From UM-FILTER-37-12 sp964344965 (GTDB lineage: Bacteria > Patescibacteriota > Patescibacteriia > Magasanikbacterales > UBA922), in the NCBI GenBank assembly GCA_964344965.1, contig CAYFPJ010000002.1, positions 1 through 64,000 of the forward strand: a stretch of DNA of 64,000 nucleotides, given 5' to 3'. Below, piece by piece: positions 1 to 8,262 of this stretch. How positions within the stretch are numbered: position 1 is the stretch's first letter; each line of letters begins with the position of its first letter. The position numbers and the translations under genes were made by a program. The notes beneath the pieces are model-generated. The model did not search any database. It was given only the letters and a program-made list of their open reading frames with translations, and was not told the origin of the DNA.

Positions 1-67
1 CGAAGTCCGTATCATCCCGTTAATCCACCGACGTAGTCGGTGGTAATTAAATTCACACTACTCGTAT
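1..67. repeat. Palindromic repeat remnant at the window edge
   Basis: A perfect hairpin, CCACCGAC-GTA-GTCGGTGG, lies at 25-43. It is followed at 44-67 by an AT-rich arm containing TTCACACTACTCG. The same arm occurs on the right side of the large inverted repeat at 46373-46509, so this is probably one half of a related element whose left half lies outside the window. It sits just past the stop of the first minus-strand gene. Confidence 0.6.
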
Positions 68-68
68 A

Positions 69-443
69 TTAAGATGGTTGAAGTTGTTTGATTTTTTTCT
101 CTAATTTTTCCACTCGCACTTTAAGATTGACGATATCCTTGACTTGGGCATTGTCGTCTTCTTGAGTTTTCTCTTCTAATTTTTTCAAACTAGCTTTGAT
201 GTCATCTAGTTCTAACTGCATGGAGGTAAGCTGGGTTTTCAAGTCTGAAAAATTATCATCCACCTCTTTAAATCTATTTTCTACCTTTTCAAAATTATTT
301 TCTGTTTCTAACTTAAAAGAATCAAGTGATTCTTGAGTGGCACCATTATCTTTGACAAAGGTCAGAATCTCTAATAGTTCATCTAATTTTTGATCTGTTG
401 TTTTGGTCATATTGGTAATTCTTATACCCTCATTATGTATCAA
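69..443 (-). CDS. Small coiled-coil protein, function unknown
   Basis: The 124-residue product is very rich in Glu, Lys, Asp and Leu. From about residue 17 to the end it shows the heptad spacing of a continuous coiled coil (for example LDELLEIL and VKDIVNLKVRVEKLEKKI). There is no signal peptide, membrane segment or enzyme motif. The Met at residue 12 (position 410, MTKTTDQKL) may be the real start, because the first 11 residues do not look like part of the coil. It is the last gene of the minus-strand run and lies 33 bp after the phosphohistidine-domain gene. No family can be named. Confidence 0.6.
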   Translation of the reverse strand: MIHNEGIRITNMTKTTDQKLDELLEILTFVKDNGATQESLDSFKLETENNFEKVENRFKEVDDNFSDLKTQLTSMQLELDDIKASLKKLEEKTQEDDNAQVKDIVNLKVRVEKLEKKIKQLQPS

Positions 444-476
444 GAAAGCAACACTGTCAATGTCAGTCCTGCAGTT

Positions 477-1583
477 TTAAACTATCTTTTTAATAATACC
501 TTTATCAGCGTCGACTTCAATGAAGTCATCATTTGCCAATTCTCCCAACAAACCATCCACTCCCACGATACATGGCACCCCCATCTCACGACTCACAATA
601 GCTGCGTGAGAAAGAATCCCACCTTCCTGGGTTACTACTGCTCCAGCTCGTTTCATGGGAGACACATAGTCTGGACTGGTCATCAAGCAAACAAGGATAT
701 CTCCATCTCCAAACTCGGCTGAATTTATCTGGTCCGAATGAATAATTCGTACCTGCCCTCTAGCTACTCCAGGACTAGCACCAACTCCAGACAGAGTTCC
801 TGACACATCCGTATGTCTAACTGGCATCCAAAAATCCTGATACAAAGAACCAAGTACTCGATTCCAATCAATAAAAGTAATCCCATAATCACTCGACTCT
901 ACTGATTCAAAGTACCCAGATAAATAATTATTGAAAAACTCTACAGAAAATTTTTCTTCGATTATCTTCCTTTTTTCTTCGTCATCAATCAGCAAATAAT
1001 CTAGAAGTTCTTGAATATGTCTGGCAGCACCATCGTCTTCTGGGTCGGTCTGCAATTCCCCCGTCGCAAATTCATAACGAAAACGAATTGGCTCACTCTC
1101 GGTATGAAAACCTTGGGTCAATTGATTGTGGCCACCCCTGGTCACTTCACCAACCACCCCTTGTCTGCTGACCACAAATATACTAGACCACAAATTGTCA
1201 CTAGGATGTGGAACAAAATCTGCCTGATAATAATCTGGATCAATGTTTTGCTTTGGCAGCCAATCTGCCACTACATCACGAATAGTCATCCCTCGCATCC
1301 GTAATTTTTGGAGACCTTCTTTTTTTGGAATAAGTCGGAGAGCACAGTACTCATCACCACGCTCGTCTAAAAAATTTAAAAATTCCTGACTTCGATTTAC
1401 AACTTCAGATGCTTGGAAACTAGTAGGCTTATCAAATGGAAAAGGGATAATACTAGCCAGTTCTCCCATCCTTTCTCTCTTCCAATTATCCTCCTCTCGA
1501 AATCTTTCTGTGTCTTCATGATTAATATTAGCAAACCATTCTGACAATGAGATTTGTTTTTTGTACAGGTTGGGGAGGTTCAT
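477..1583 (-). CDS. Phosphohistidine (swivelling) domain protein, C-terminal half of a split dikinase-like enzyme
   Basis: The last 100 residues form a PEP-utiliser mobile domain. The signature TQEGGILSHAAIVSRE (residues 318-333) places the phosphate-carrying His at about 326. In PEP synthase, PPDK and rifampicin phosphotransferase this domain moves phosphate between an ATP-grasp domain and the acceptor site. The first ~270 residues are not recognised and could bind the acceptor, as the middle domain of rifampicin phosphotransferase does. The PEP/pyruvate TIM barrel is absent. The matching ATP-grasp half is encoded two genes upstream at 2153-3169, so the pair probably works as one split enzyme. 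The substrate is unknown. Confidence 0.8.
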   Translation of the reverse strand: MNLPNLYKKQISLSEWFANINHEDTERFREEDNWKRERMGELASIIPFPFDKPTSFQASEVVNRSQEFLNFLDERGDEYCALRLIPKKEGLQKLRMRGMTIRDVVADWLPKQNIDPDYYQADFVPHPSDNLWSSIFVVSRQGVVGEVTRGGHNQLTQGFHTESEPIRFRYEFATGELQTDPEDDGAARHIQELLDYLLIDDEEKRKIIEEKFSVEFFNNYLSGYFESVESSDYGITFIDWNRVLGSLYQDFWMPVRHTDVSGTLSGVGASPGVARGQVRIIHSDQINSAEFGDGDILVCLMTSPDYVSPMKRAGAVVTQEGGILSHAAIVSREMGVPCIVGVDGLLGELANDDFIEVDADKGIIKKIV

Positions 1584-1611
1584 AGGGTATTGAGATGTAG
1601 AAAAACAAGTC

Positions 1612-1757
1612 AGTAAGTTCTCTCTCCTTTTAGGAGAGAGACAGAGAGAGGTCTCGTCCGTTTTTTTAAGTTTAATTTACAATTTCAATGATAGTTTAGC
1701 TTTGAGAGTGCGAGACCTCAACCTGTCCTTCTCCTACGAGGAGAAGGAACGTGCTGA
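1612..1757. repeat. Paired-hairpin repeat (CTCTCTCC / CCTTCTCC type)
   Basis: Two strong hairpins lie at 1620-1640 (CTCTCTCCT-TT-AGGAGAGAG) and 1727-1747 (CCTTCTCCT-ACG-AGGAGAAGG). They are bracketed by an inner inverted pair, AGGTCTCG and CGAGACCT. The flank ACCTGTCC...ACGTGCT recurs at 24846-24900, so both loci belong to one family. The repeat fills the gap between the dikinase half and the DUF559 gene. Confidence 0.75.
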
Positions 1758-1762
1758 CACAC

Positions 1763-2134
1763 TCAACAAGCTTCCGAAAGCATCTCACACCAATCATCGA
1801 TACATTGCAAAGCAATATCCCGTTCAAACAATATTTCATCATTCAAAAATCTAATAACTATGTATCCTCTCGATTCCAGCCAACTCTGTCTCCTCCTATC
1901 ATATTCTTTTTGATACTGATGAATTGGACCATCGAGTTCAATGATTAGCCGAAGTTCGTGACAATAAAAATCGACAATAAATTTACCAATGCCAACCTGC
2001 CTACGAAATTTCCAATCACGTTTCGAAGCTCTAAGTTCTTGCCACAAAACATATTCAGCTTTTGTATTCCTTCTACGCAACCTACGTCGAAATTCCTTCT
2101 TTTGTTCATCTTGGATATTTCTATCTCTTTTCAT
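1763..2134 (-). CDS. DUF559 family protein (Vsr-like endonuclease fold)
   Basis: The 123-residue protein has the typical DUF559 layout. It begins with a basic stretch (RRRLRRRNTKAEYVLW), followed by FRRQVGIGKFIVDFYC, then LIIELDGPIHQYQKEYD and a C-terminal helix. The Asp in VDFY and the Glu in IELDG are the expected metal ligands of this Vsr-like PD-(D/E)XK fold. DUF559 genes are often scattered singly through genomes and seldom have a known role. This one lies between the two halves of the dikinase-like enzyme, 18 bp from the upstream half and with a palindromic repeat on its other side, so it may have arrived by insertion. Confidence 0.85.
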   Translation of the reverse strand: MKRDRNIQDEQKKEFRRRLRRRNTKAEYVLWQELRASKRDWKFRRQVGIGKFIVDFYCHELRLIIELDGPIHQYQKEYDRRRQSWLESRGYIVIRFLNDEILFERDIALQCIDDWCEMLSEAC

Positions 2135-2152
2135 AGCCCCTCCTATTTATAA

Positions 2153-3169
2153 TTACTTCCCCAAAGTAGTAATCGGTCGACTTTGGGTAATATAAAATTT
2201 GTCAGCAGCAAAAGCCCACTCAATGTCACAAGGAAATCCATAATGCTTCTCAATCTTCACACACAACTCTGCTAATTCAATAATCTGCTTTCCAGTCAAT
2301 TTTTGTTCCTTTCCTTCTTCCTTCAAATCAACCCACACATTGACATTCGTGTCATTCGCGTCGCCAACATTCGTGCTATCCTTCACCAACATTTTTTTCT
2401 GATGAGCGACATTCACATCCAATAAGGACAGTTCAGACTTCGACACAACATACGAATCCGGTGTAATCTGACCAGACACTATCGCTTCACCAAGACCAAG
2501 CCCAGCTTCGATGATCATTTGATCATAATCTTCTGTCACCGGGTGGACGGTAAAACATATGCCAGAAATTTCAGACTGAATCATCTGCTGGATGACCACT
2601 GCCACAGATACTTGAGCGTCGATCAGACCTTTTTCATGACGATAAAAAATTGCCCGCGGTGTGAAAAGTGAAGCCCAGCATTTTTTGACATTTTCGACCA
2701 CGTTTTCTCTCGTAATATTGAGAAAAGTATCCAGCTCCCCCGCCCAACTAGCAATCTCACTGTCCTCAGCCGTGGCACTACTGCGCACCGCCACAAGTGC
2801 GTTCCCCTCTCCTTTTAGGAGAGGGGTCAGGGGTGAGGTATTATCCGAAAATAGACCATCAAACCCATTCAAAATCTCTTCACTCAAATCCTCTGGCATT
2901 GGAGTGTCATGAATGACATCACGCAAGATATTACTAGCCTTGTCGATACTATTCATGTCATCTGGATTTACTTCAGCTAATTGGGATTTGATTTCGATAT
3001 TAATATTTGTCTCCTCGATAAATCTGTCAAAAGCATCTGCAACCACGACAAAACCAGGCGGGGCTGGGATTCCAGCGTTGGTAAGTTCGCCAAGAGAAGC
3101 TCCTTTGCCGCCGGCAGTGGATACATCATTTTTTGATATTTTAGAAAAAATTTGAATATAACCAGACAT
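2153..3169 (-). CDS. PEP synthase / PPDK-type ATP-grasp domain protein, N-terminal half of a split dikinase-like enzyme
   Basis: The 338 residues match the N-terminal nucleotide-binding domain of PEP synthase-like enzymes: GGKGASLGEL near residue 22, VRSSATAEDS near 127, the SGICFTVHP strand, EAGLGLGEAIVSGQ, and a closing segment DIEWAF...ITQSRPI. The protein stops there, so both the swivelling His domain and the PEP barrel are missing. The His domain is encoded separately at 477-1583. A palindrome at 2804-2826 lies in frame and adds a low-complexity loop, SPLTPLLKGEGN, at about residues 110-122. The gene ends 18 bp before DUF559 and begins 6 bp after the cyclotransferase-like gene. Confidence 0.85.
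   Translation of the reverse strand: MSGYIQIFSKISKNDVSTAGGKGASLGELTNAGIPAPPGFVVVADAFDRFIEETNINIEIKSQLAEVNPDDMNSIDKASNILRDVIHDTPMPEDLSEEILNGFDGLFSDNTSPLTPLLKGEGNALVAVRSSATAEDSEIASWAGELDTFLNITRENVVENVKKCWASLFTPRAIFYRHEKGLIDAQVSVAVVIQQMIQSEISGICFTVHPVTEDYDQMIIEAGLGLGEAIVSGQITPDSYVVSKSELSLLDVNVAHQKKMLVKDSTNVGDANDTNVNVWVDLKEEGKEQKLTGKQIIELAELCVKIEKHYGFPCDIEWAFAADKFYITQSRPITTLGK
2804..2826. repeat. Palindrome inserted in frame in the dikinase-like gene
   Basis: A perfect stem of ten bases (CCCCTCTCCT / AGGAGAGGGG) around TT. It is read on the minus strand as part of the loop SPLTPLLKGEGN, just before the conserved VRSSATAED motif. The surrounding protein stays in frame, so the insertion is tolerated as an extra surface loop. 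Confidence 0.8.
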
Positions 3170-3175
3170 GGTAGT

Positions 3176-4024
3176 TTATTTATACTTGCCACCTTCTATT
3201 TCCCGCTGTCCCTCAAAATCCCAACTTATATCGGCTCGACGTTCATTCATTGCCTGTACATATTCTTGCCTTGCCTCTGTATAATACTTTTCACGCCACT
3301 CATTGAGCGGCAAACGATATTCAAGCAGTCCTGGAAGCTCTGCTTGTAAAATTTCTTCAACCCAGGCATCGTCTTCTCCTGATGGTTCTTCACCCTGCCT
3401 ATTCCAAAGCGGTGCCTCTCTGTCATCAACCCATCGTCCACCTTTCTTTAATTCATTCCACATATTTGTGGTACGAATAAATTCTCGTGCCGCATCTTCA
3501 CCACCTACTTTTCGCATACCGAGAAGAATAGTCCTCACATATGTCTGAGAAATAGGCCATAATTCTTGCGGCTTACGCTTCATAGCAGGTGCAGCGCAGT
3601 ATACATCTGCATTTTCGGGTAATGCAAATCCTTCCCCCAATATTTCCATATCCTGTGGTTTGATCTTAATATAGCCAGATCCAGCCCCTTCTCTCTTGGC
3701 GAGCTTATTCCTAATATCTTCATCTGCTTCGACAAGTACACCATTTGTCGTGGCACCCTCTTGCTCTTCTACTCCGACGTAGGTGACAAATGTAGCTCCA
3801 TCACCACCCCAAGTATCTTTACCAGGAGTAGAAGGGACTCCCGGCTCTCCACCAAGAGGATAAATGCGCCAAATCCAACCTCGCTGTAATCCATGAGCAC
3901 GGACATATACTTCTTCCTGGTCTCCCCAACCTTCATCAGTTGATTCTCTACTACCACTACTTGCCAAACTACCGTAGCCAAACATGTATATTTTTCTTTC
4001 TTGAGATAAATCTTTTTCTGACAT
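3176..4024 (-). CDS. Gamma-glutamylcyclotransferase-like protein
   Basis: FGYGSL at residues 15-20 is the substrate-binding loop typical of the gamma-glutamylcyclotransferase/AIG2-like fold. The later segment TNGVLVEADEDIRNKLAKREGAG fits the part of the fold where the catalytic Glu normally sits. At 282 residues it is longer than minimal family members. The C-terminal ~100 residues are acidic, Trp-rich and unrecognised. The gene sits 3 bp after the ATP-grasp ligase and close to the glutamate-cysteine-ligase-like gene, which suggests it trims or cyclises a gamma-glutamyl product. That link is inference; the fold assignment rests on the short motif and context. Confidence 0.65.
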   Translation of the reverse strand: MSEKDLSQERKIYMFGYGSLASSGSRESTDEGWGDQEEVYVRAHGLQRGWIWRIYPLGGEPGVPSTPGKDTWGGDGATFVTYVGVEEQEGATTNGVLVEADEDIRNKLAKREGAGSGYIKIKPQDMEILGEGFALPENADVYCAAPAMKRKPQELWPISQTYVRTILLGMRKVGGEDAAREFIRTTNMWNELKKGGRWVDDREAPLWNRQGEEPSGEDDAWVEEILQAELPGLLEYRLPLNEWREKYYTEARQEYVQAMNERRADISWDFEGQREIEGGKYK

Positions 4025-4027
4025 AAT

Positions 4028-5218
4028 TTATTTTTTAATTACTCCCAGCATCTGAAAGCAACCATCTTGCATCAGATTGGTGATAAGATTGTGTGAGGTG
4101 CGAGCCATTCCTCCTGCATATTTTCCATTGATCATATATGGTCCGAAATCATGGTTAGTTAATTTTTTTGTAATAAGACCTTTTTTTGTGATATAAGGCT
4201 CATATGATTTTGGAATTTTGATATATTCCTGAGCAATCCAACCACCATGCTTTAATCCTTTTTTAATTATTTTTCTCCAAGATTGATCTGATTGCTCTAT
4301 ACCGATAAAGACATTGGCTCCGTAAGTACCGATTGATGGTTTAATAATTAATTTCTTTCTATTGTCTCTTATATACTCAAGCAAATCCACACTGTAACCA
4401 GTCATACCTGTAGTTTTTCTCTTTTCAATAATTCGTGTCCAAGGGCACATATTGCCCAAGATTTCTCTTTCTTTTGGTGTGATGTACTCGTCAAATTGTT
4501 CGTCCGTAAAGAAAGCAAAGAAGGCCTTATGAGCTAAGGCTGCAGAGCTAAGTGGATTGAGAATACAAACAGCATTGTCATATGATGCCCGTAAGAGATC
4601 TTGATAAAGCGGTCCAACTTCATTGAGCAGATGATCCATATCAAACCAGCGTAAGACTAGATCGTACTGCGTACCATGATAATCTAGTTTACCATCTCTA
4701 TAATGAACCTGAACTGGATCACCTACCACCACATGATGTCCCATCCTCTGCAATGCTTGGCAGATCATGTCACTGTCTTGATTGTATTGGCCTCCCCAGC
4801 GGAGCATCAATATTGGAGGATGAGTATCTTTTCCTCCCCATGCCTGGTATTGTTTCATCAGACCAGCCCTAAGTTTTTTGTACCAATGGTTGTAATAAGT
4901 GATATTATGTTTTTTCTGAAATGTATTCCAAAATGGAAATTCTTCTATTACATTACCAAGCATCTCCACCCATCCTGGTGTTGCTGCACAATTGGTGTTC
5001 AGCTCATACACTCGCAAGCCGTCTTCTGGTGTGAGGACACTGTCAAATCTACCAAATACAACAGGATCATAAAATCCATGATCGGTCTTCAATAGTTTTA
5101 TTTCTGTTTTGGTCAGGTTGAAATATTTTTGTAAATTTTTTGATTCTTGAAACAAATCACGCAGGCGACACAATATTTTGAAATATGTTTCTGTACGCTT
5201 TTTGACATGCGTTTCCAT
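4028..5218 (-). CDS. Circularly permuted ATP-grasp ligase (main part; 5' end split off by a 145-bp element)
   Basis: The segment YELNTNCAATPGW followed later by LIIKPSIGTYGANVFIG and GGWIAQEYI is the motif order of circularly permuted ATP-grasp enzymes, which join a carboxylate to an amine via an acyl phosphate. The Met at 5218 is internal. The frame stays open upstream to 5266 (encoding GRFIAGGIKPRFITPAM) and there meets the 145-bp element. Beyond the element a 57-residue start fragment at 5403-5576 continues the same protein. Removing 5267-5411 gives KEDNKYF-GRFIAGG without a break. As the DNA stands, only a shortened product from 5218 can be made. Partner of the GCS2-like enzyme in the operon. 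Confidence 0.8.
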   Translation of the reverse strand: METHVKKRTETYFKILCRLRDLFQESKNLQKYFNLTKTEIKLLKTDHGFYDPVVFGRFDSVLTPEDGLRVYELNTNCAATPGWVEMLGNVIEEFPFWNTFQKKHNITYYNHWYKKLRAGLMKQYQAWGGKDTHPPILMLRWGGQYNQDSDMICQALQRMGHHVVVGDPVQVHYRDGKLDYHGTQYDLVLRWFDMDHLLNEVGPLYQDLLRASYDNAVCILNPLSSAALAHKAFFAFFTDEQFDEYITPKEREILGNMCPWTRIIEKRKTTGMTGYSVDLLEYIRDNRKKLIIKPSIGTYGANVFIGIEQSDQSWRKIIKKGLKHGGWIAQEYIKIPKSYEPYITKKGLITKKLTNHDFGPYMINGKYAGGMARTSHNLITNLMQDGCFQMLGVIKK

Positions 5219-5266
5219 GGCTGGGGTGATGAAGCGAGGCTTAATGCCACCAGCGATGAATCTACC

Positions 5267-5411
5267 AATAAAAGTAAATTTGGTTTAAGTAAGACTTCAT
5301 CGGGCCATCCCCGCAGCAAGCTGCGGGGTATTGGCAGAAAATCTTATTTCAACCAATGTTAGTTTTCACTTTTTCGATGCAAGCATCGAGGAATAAAACC
5401 GCTTAAAGATT
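5267..5411 (+). mobile_element. 145-bp palindrome-containing element, copy A (inside the ATP-grasp gene)
   Basis: Runs from AATAAAAGTAAATTTGG to CTTAAAGATT and is identical over 145 bp to copies C, D and E. It contains the hairpins CCCCGCAGC-AA-GCTGCGGGG (5309-5328) and TCGATGC-AA-GCATCGA (5374-5389). On the minus strand the insertion lies directly after TTTT. There is no target duplication. Removal rejoins the ATP-grasp reading frame exactly. Confidence 0.85.
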
Positions 5412-5576
5412 AAAATATTTATTATCCTCCTTTATTTTATAGCCATTGAAATCTAAAAAATGTGGCAAGGTTTTTTTGGTCTTTATAAATTTCTTTCTAA
5501 ATTCATTTATATATTCCAAATCAACTCTGTTGACCAGGTCGAATTCTTTTGGATCAATGATGTATTTTTTTGACAT
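5403..5576 (-). pseudogene. N-terminal fragment of the ATP-grasp ligase
   Basis: An ATG at 5576 opens a 57-residue frame (MSKKYIIDPKEFD... to KEDNKYFNL) that ends at a TAA inside the 145-bp element. It starts 11 bp after the stop of the GCS2-like gene, exactly where the operon would place the next start. The last native codons before the element are KYF. The frame resumes after the element with GRFIAGG. So this is the true beginning of the ATP-grasp gene, cut off by the insertion. The fragment alone has no recognised domain. Confidence 0.75.
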
Positions 5577-5587
5577 ATGATTACCAA

Positions 5588-6985
5588 TTATACTTTGATA
5601 ACATGCTTTTCAATGAATTTATCAATCCCCAACTCTTCAAATTCTTTGATCGACTTCATAGCTGGAGATTCTCGCCTTTCTATTCTATCATATAGGGGCT
5701 CTAGATACTCTTCTTCTCCCAAGCCTCGTTGCTCTAAACCTTCTTTGGCAATATCGACAAGTTGGGTGGCAAGTGGAATGACTTCGTCTACTAATAAACT
5801 TTTTTCAATAGTTTTGTCACGAAGATCAATCCAGTATTGCCAGTCTTTTGAAGCGACCAGTGCTTCGGCCTTTTCAATATTCTCAATAATTCCTAAAACA
5901 AGTGCTGGTGCTGACATGATGCTTGACCATGGTTGCGAGGCAATGCAACGTGTTTCAATATATAATTTAGTCAGATTACCATCCAATAATTGATCTATCG
6001 AACCGTCTTCATACGATTTTTTGAATGACTCTAGTGTGATACTTTCATCAAATTCAAATCGGGGACGAGCCATTGGCCAACCGTACTGGAGTTGATCTGA
6101 GACATCAGCAATATTTGGAATAATGGTTGCTCTCTTTGATTCAGCAACATCAAAGCTTATCCATTTTTGCTTAGAAAAATATTGACCAATATTGTCCAAT
6201 TCTCTTATGACATGAACATGTTTGCCAGCATCTCTGATAATCATGAAATGAGGCAAAGACCAGTTTCTCTCTACATATTTTTGTATATTTATAATTGGCT
6301 CAGTGGGAATACCGCGCAATCTTTGATGAAATTCATCATAACCGGTTGCCACAAGATTCCATCTATGTTCACGTTCTTCATGCACATCTAGAATTTGCTC
6401 AGATTCTATTGCAGAATTTGCACATATAGATACCATAACTCCAGACAAAGCATTAACCACATTAAACACTTTCATGGCGTCTTCGTAGTGCACATCAATA
6501 CATACCTGATGAGCGGCAATATTTGAGAAATAATGGTGATACTCGGCCCAAATTTTAGTCCAGTAAAAACCCCTATACCAAATTTTTTCTGTTTTCAATT
6601 CAGGATAATAATATGGAGTCTTTGGTTGGACGCCAAGATCTATGAGGCCAACACTTAGCCCTTTTGCAACAGAAAGAAAATCCTTTAAGATAACCGCCAT
6701 GTTTTGTTCACATTCTGAAATGGTGTCAAAGGGTAAAAAACCAAACTCCACTATGTTCACTCCCGTATCAGTATTTATAACCACCTCTCTACCATCTTTC
6801 TGGGTATACAAAACCCCCACTGGCTGTTTTGTGCCGTAATCTTTGTATAACTTGACATGACTTTCTTCAGACCATTTTCTCCAGATCGATTTGATCTGGT
6901 CGCGATTTGCAGCTTCGCCTGTAGTGACATCAATCGCAAGAAACTCATATTCAAGCGCTATCTTTCTGTTTTTCATTTTTGTCAT
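5588..6985 (-). CDS. Glutamate-cysteine ligase-like enzyme (GCS2 superfamily)
   Basis: The 465-residue protein begins with IALEYEFLAID, the first metal-binding strand of the GCS2 carboxylate-amine ligase superfamily. Near residue 345 it has YIETRCIASQPW, matching the conserved [E/R]-x-R...xPW active-site segment. The core between these includes NTDTGVNIVEFGF and HQVCIDVHYED, as expected of the family. Members join the gamma-carboxylate of glutamate to an amine such as cysteine, using ATP. The ATP-grasp ligase follows 11 bp downstream, in the position glutathione synthetase would hold, and the cyclotransferase-like gene follows that. Whether the product is gamma-Glu-Cys or a different amide cannot be read from the sequence. 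Its start overlaps the small upstream gene by 35 bp. Confidence 0.8.
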   Translation of the reverse strand: MTKMKNRKIALEYEFLAIDVTTGEAANRDQIKSIWRKWSEESHVKLYKDYGTKQPVGVLYTQKDGREVVINTDTGVNIVEFGFLPFDTISECEQNMAVILKDFLSVAKGLSVGLIDLGVQPKTPYYYPELKTEKIWYRGFYWTKIWAEYHHYFSNIAAHQVCIDVHYEDAMKVFNVVNALSGVMVSICANSAIESEQILDVHEEREHRWNLVATGYDEFHQRLRGIPTEPIINIQKYVERNWSLPHFMIIRDAGKHVHVIRELDNIGQYFSKQKWISFDVAESKRATIIPNIADVSDQLQYGWPMARPRFEFDESITLESFKKSYEDGSIDQLLDGNLTKLYIETRCIASQPWSSIMSAPALVLGIIENIEKAEALVASKDWQYWIDLRDKTIEKSLLVDEVIPLATQLVDIAKEGLEQRGLGEEEYLEPLYDRIERRESPAMKSIKEFEELGIDKFIEKHVIKV

Positions 6986-7202
6986 ATTTCTTTTTTAAAT
7001 TACCGACCAATTTATCCCTTTTTTGATCGACTAAAAAGTATAAATTTTGTTCCATTTTCATGACATTTTTAAGATACTCAAAATCAGCAATGGGCAACAT
7101 CTTGTCTTCGATTGATTTTTTTATAATCATTTTTGCGCTATCTTCAAAAATATGGGTTTCATCCAATAAGGTAAAAAATATTTTTGTGTCTTGATATTCC
7201 AT
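6951..7202 (-). CDS. Small charged protein, function unknown
   Basis: The 83-residue product has no recognisable domain. The centre looks helical (EDSAKMIIKKSIEDKMLPIADFEYLKNVMKM) and the tail is Lys-rich. Its 3' end overlaps the start of the GCS2-like gene by 35 bp and its start lies 14 bp after the amidotransferase stop, so it is translated as part of the operon. A small accessory subunit of the ligase is possible but not shown. Confidence 0.6.
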   Translation of the reverse strand: MEYQDTKIFFTLLDETHIFEDSAKMIIKKSIEDKMLPIADFEYLKNVMKMEQNLYFLVDQKRDKLVGNLKKKYDKNEKQKDSA

Positions 7203-7216
7203 ATGTGTTTTTACTG

Positions 7217-8251
7217 TTATATTTCTCTGGTTGCACCCAAACGTTTTCTTTGGCGTCTGGCAGTGAGTTCAAGTAAGTTCATCCAAATCCTGCGAGCTTC
7301 AGCTGTATTACGAAGTAAAATTTCCTTTGGATCCAACCCCTCTTGTTCCATTGCATCTCCTCTAATTATTTTAATCACATGCAACCAATGAGCGACAATA
7401 TCTGGATGATTTTGAAGAGAGACCACCAGCTCATCATCCTGATCAGCTTCTAGCACACCCTGCCCCTCACGAAGTGGATGGGCATACCCTTGATGAGGAA
7501 AATAATCATTCCAAGCCACAACTTGAATATTGTCTTTTGAAGACGGAGTGATAATTCCTTCGCTGTGACTGGCACTCATGGGAGTAGAACCACCATCATC
7601 CCAAAATCCCTGCAATAATTGAATTTGTTTACCGAGCCCTGCTTCATCTGGATATAAATCAGGTGTTCCGAATTCCCTAGTACCTCCACCCACCTTACCA
7701 AGAGTTGCACCTTCCGAACGCTGAAACAACTGATGACCAAGACATATCGCTAATCCAGGCACTCTAGCCTGTTTTAATTTATTCATCACCTCTACAACAC
7801 GTTTCAACCATGGAGTATTTTCGGTCTCATTACCAGGGTCTAGTTCTGACGGCATATATGCTCCTCCGGTCGTTACCCAGACATCAGGATATGGTAGAGA
7901 AGATAGATCTATTTCTTGATTACGAAAAGCTTCCCAAATTTTTACCCTATCATCACCTTTTTCAAAACCCATGAAATCCCTAATGGCACTACCATATGTG
8001 GTACGATCACTACCAGCAAATTGAAATTCCTTTGCTCTTCTGCTCAATTCCTCATCTCCACCTTTTCTTGGATCTTGAACTCCTCCTAGATCCATCACAA
8101 AGATGTGAGCATCACGTGCTAGCTGATCTGCTACAAATCTTCTTGCTTCTTCTCGATGTCTTTCGATTGTTTCAATTTCTGCTGCAAGCTCTGTTTTTTG
8201 TTTTTCCCAAAATTCTGAGCTATACCCTTCTGGTTTTTTTATCTCTACCAT
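7217..8251 (-). CDS. Class I glutamine amidotransferase-like protein
   Basis: The triad motifs are present: the nucleophile elbow GLAICLGHQLF (Cys170) and SLQNHPDI, with His282 and an Asp in place of the usual Glu. The preceding strand VWVTTGGAYMPSE resembles the oxyanion-loop region of class I GATases. A ~45-residue charged coiled-coil N-terminus is unusual. In such enzymes the domain releases ammonia from glutamine or cleaves gamma-glutamyl bonds (gamma-glutamyl hydrolases share this fold). With a gamma-glutamyl ligase and a cyclotransferase-like gene alongside, either role is reasonable. It sits 11 bp after the NAD(P)HX dehydratase gene. Confidence 0.8.
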   Translation of the reverse strand: MVEIKKPEGYSSEFWEKQKTELAAEIETIERHREEARRFVADQLARDAHIFVMDLGGVQDPRKGGDEELSRRAKEFQFAGSDRTTYGSAIRDFMGFEKGDDRVKIWEAFRNQEIDLSSLPYPDVWVTTGGAYMPSELDPGNETENTPWLKRVVEVMNKLKQARVPGLAICLGHQLFQRSEGATLGKVGGGTREFGTPDLYPDEAGLGKQIQLLQGFWDDGGSTPMSASHSEGIITPSSKDNIQVVAWNDYFPHQGYAHPLREGQGVLEADQDDELVVSLQNHPDIVAHWLHVIKIIRGDAMEQEGLDPKEILLRNTAEARRIWMNLLELTARRQRKRLGATREI

Positions 8252-8262
8252 ATATCTTTAAA

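Noticed and set aside
477..3169. A normal PEP synthase gene pair (ppsA).
   Set aside because: The PEP/pyruvate barrel domain is absent from both genes, and a large unknown region precedes the His domain.
5267..5411. The 145-bp element as a self-splicing intron or translational bypass unit.
   Set aside because: It is inserted in both orientations relative to the genes (A, B, C against, E along), and one copy is intergenic. An RNA-level mechanism would need a fixed orientation. Equal frame offset at all sites only reflects equal insert length.
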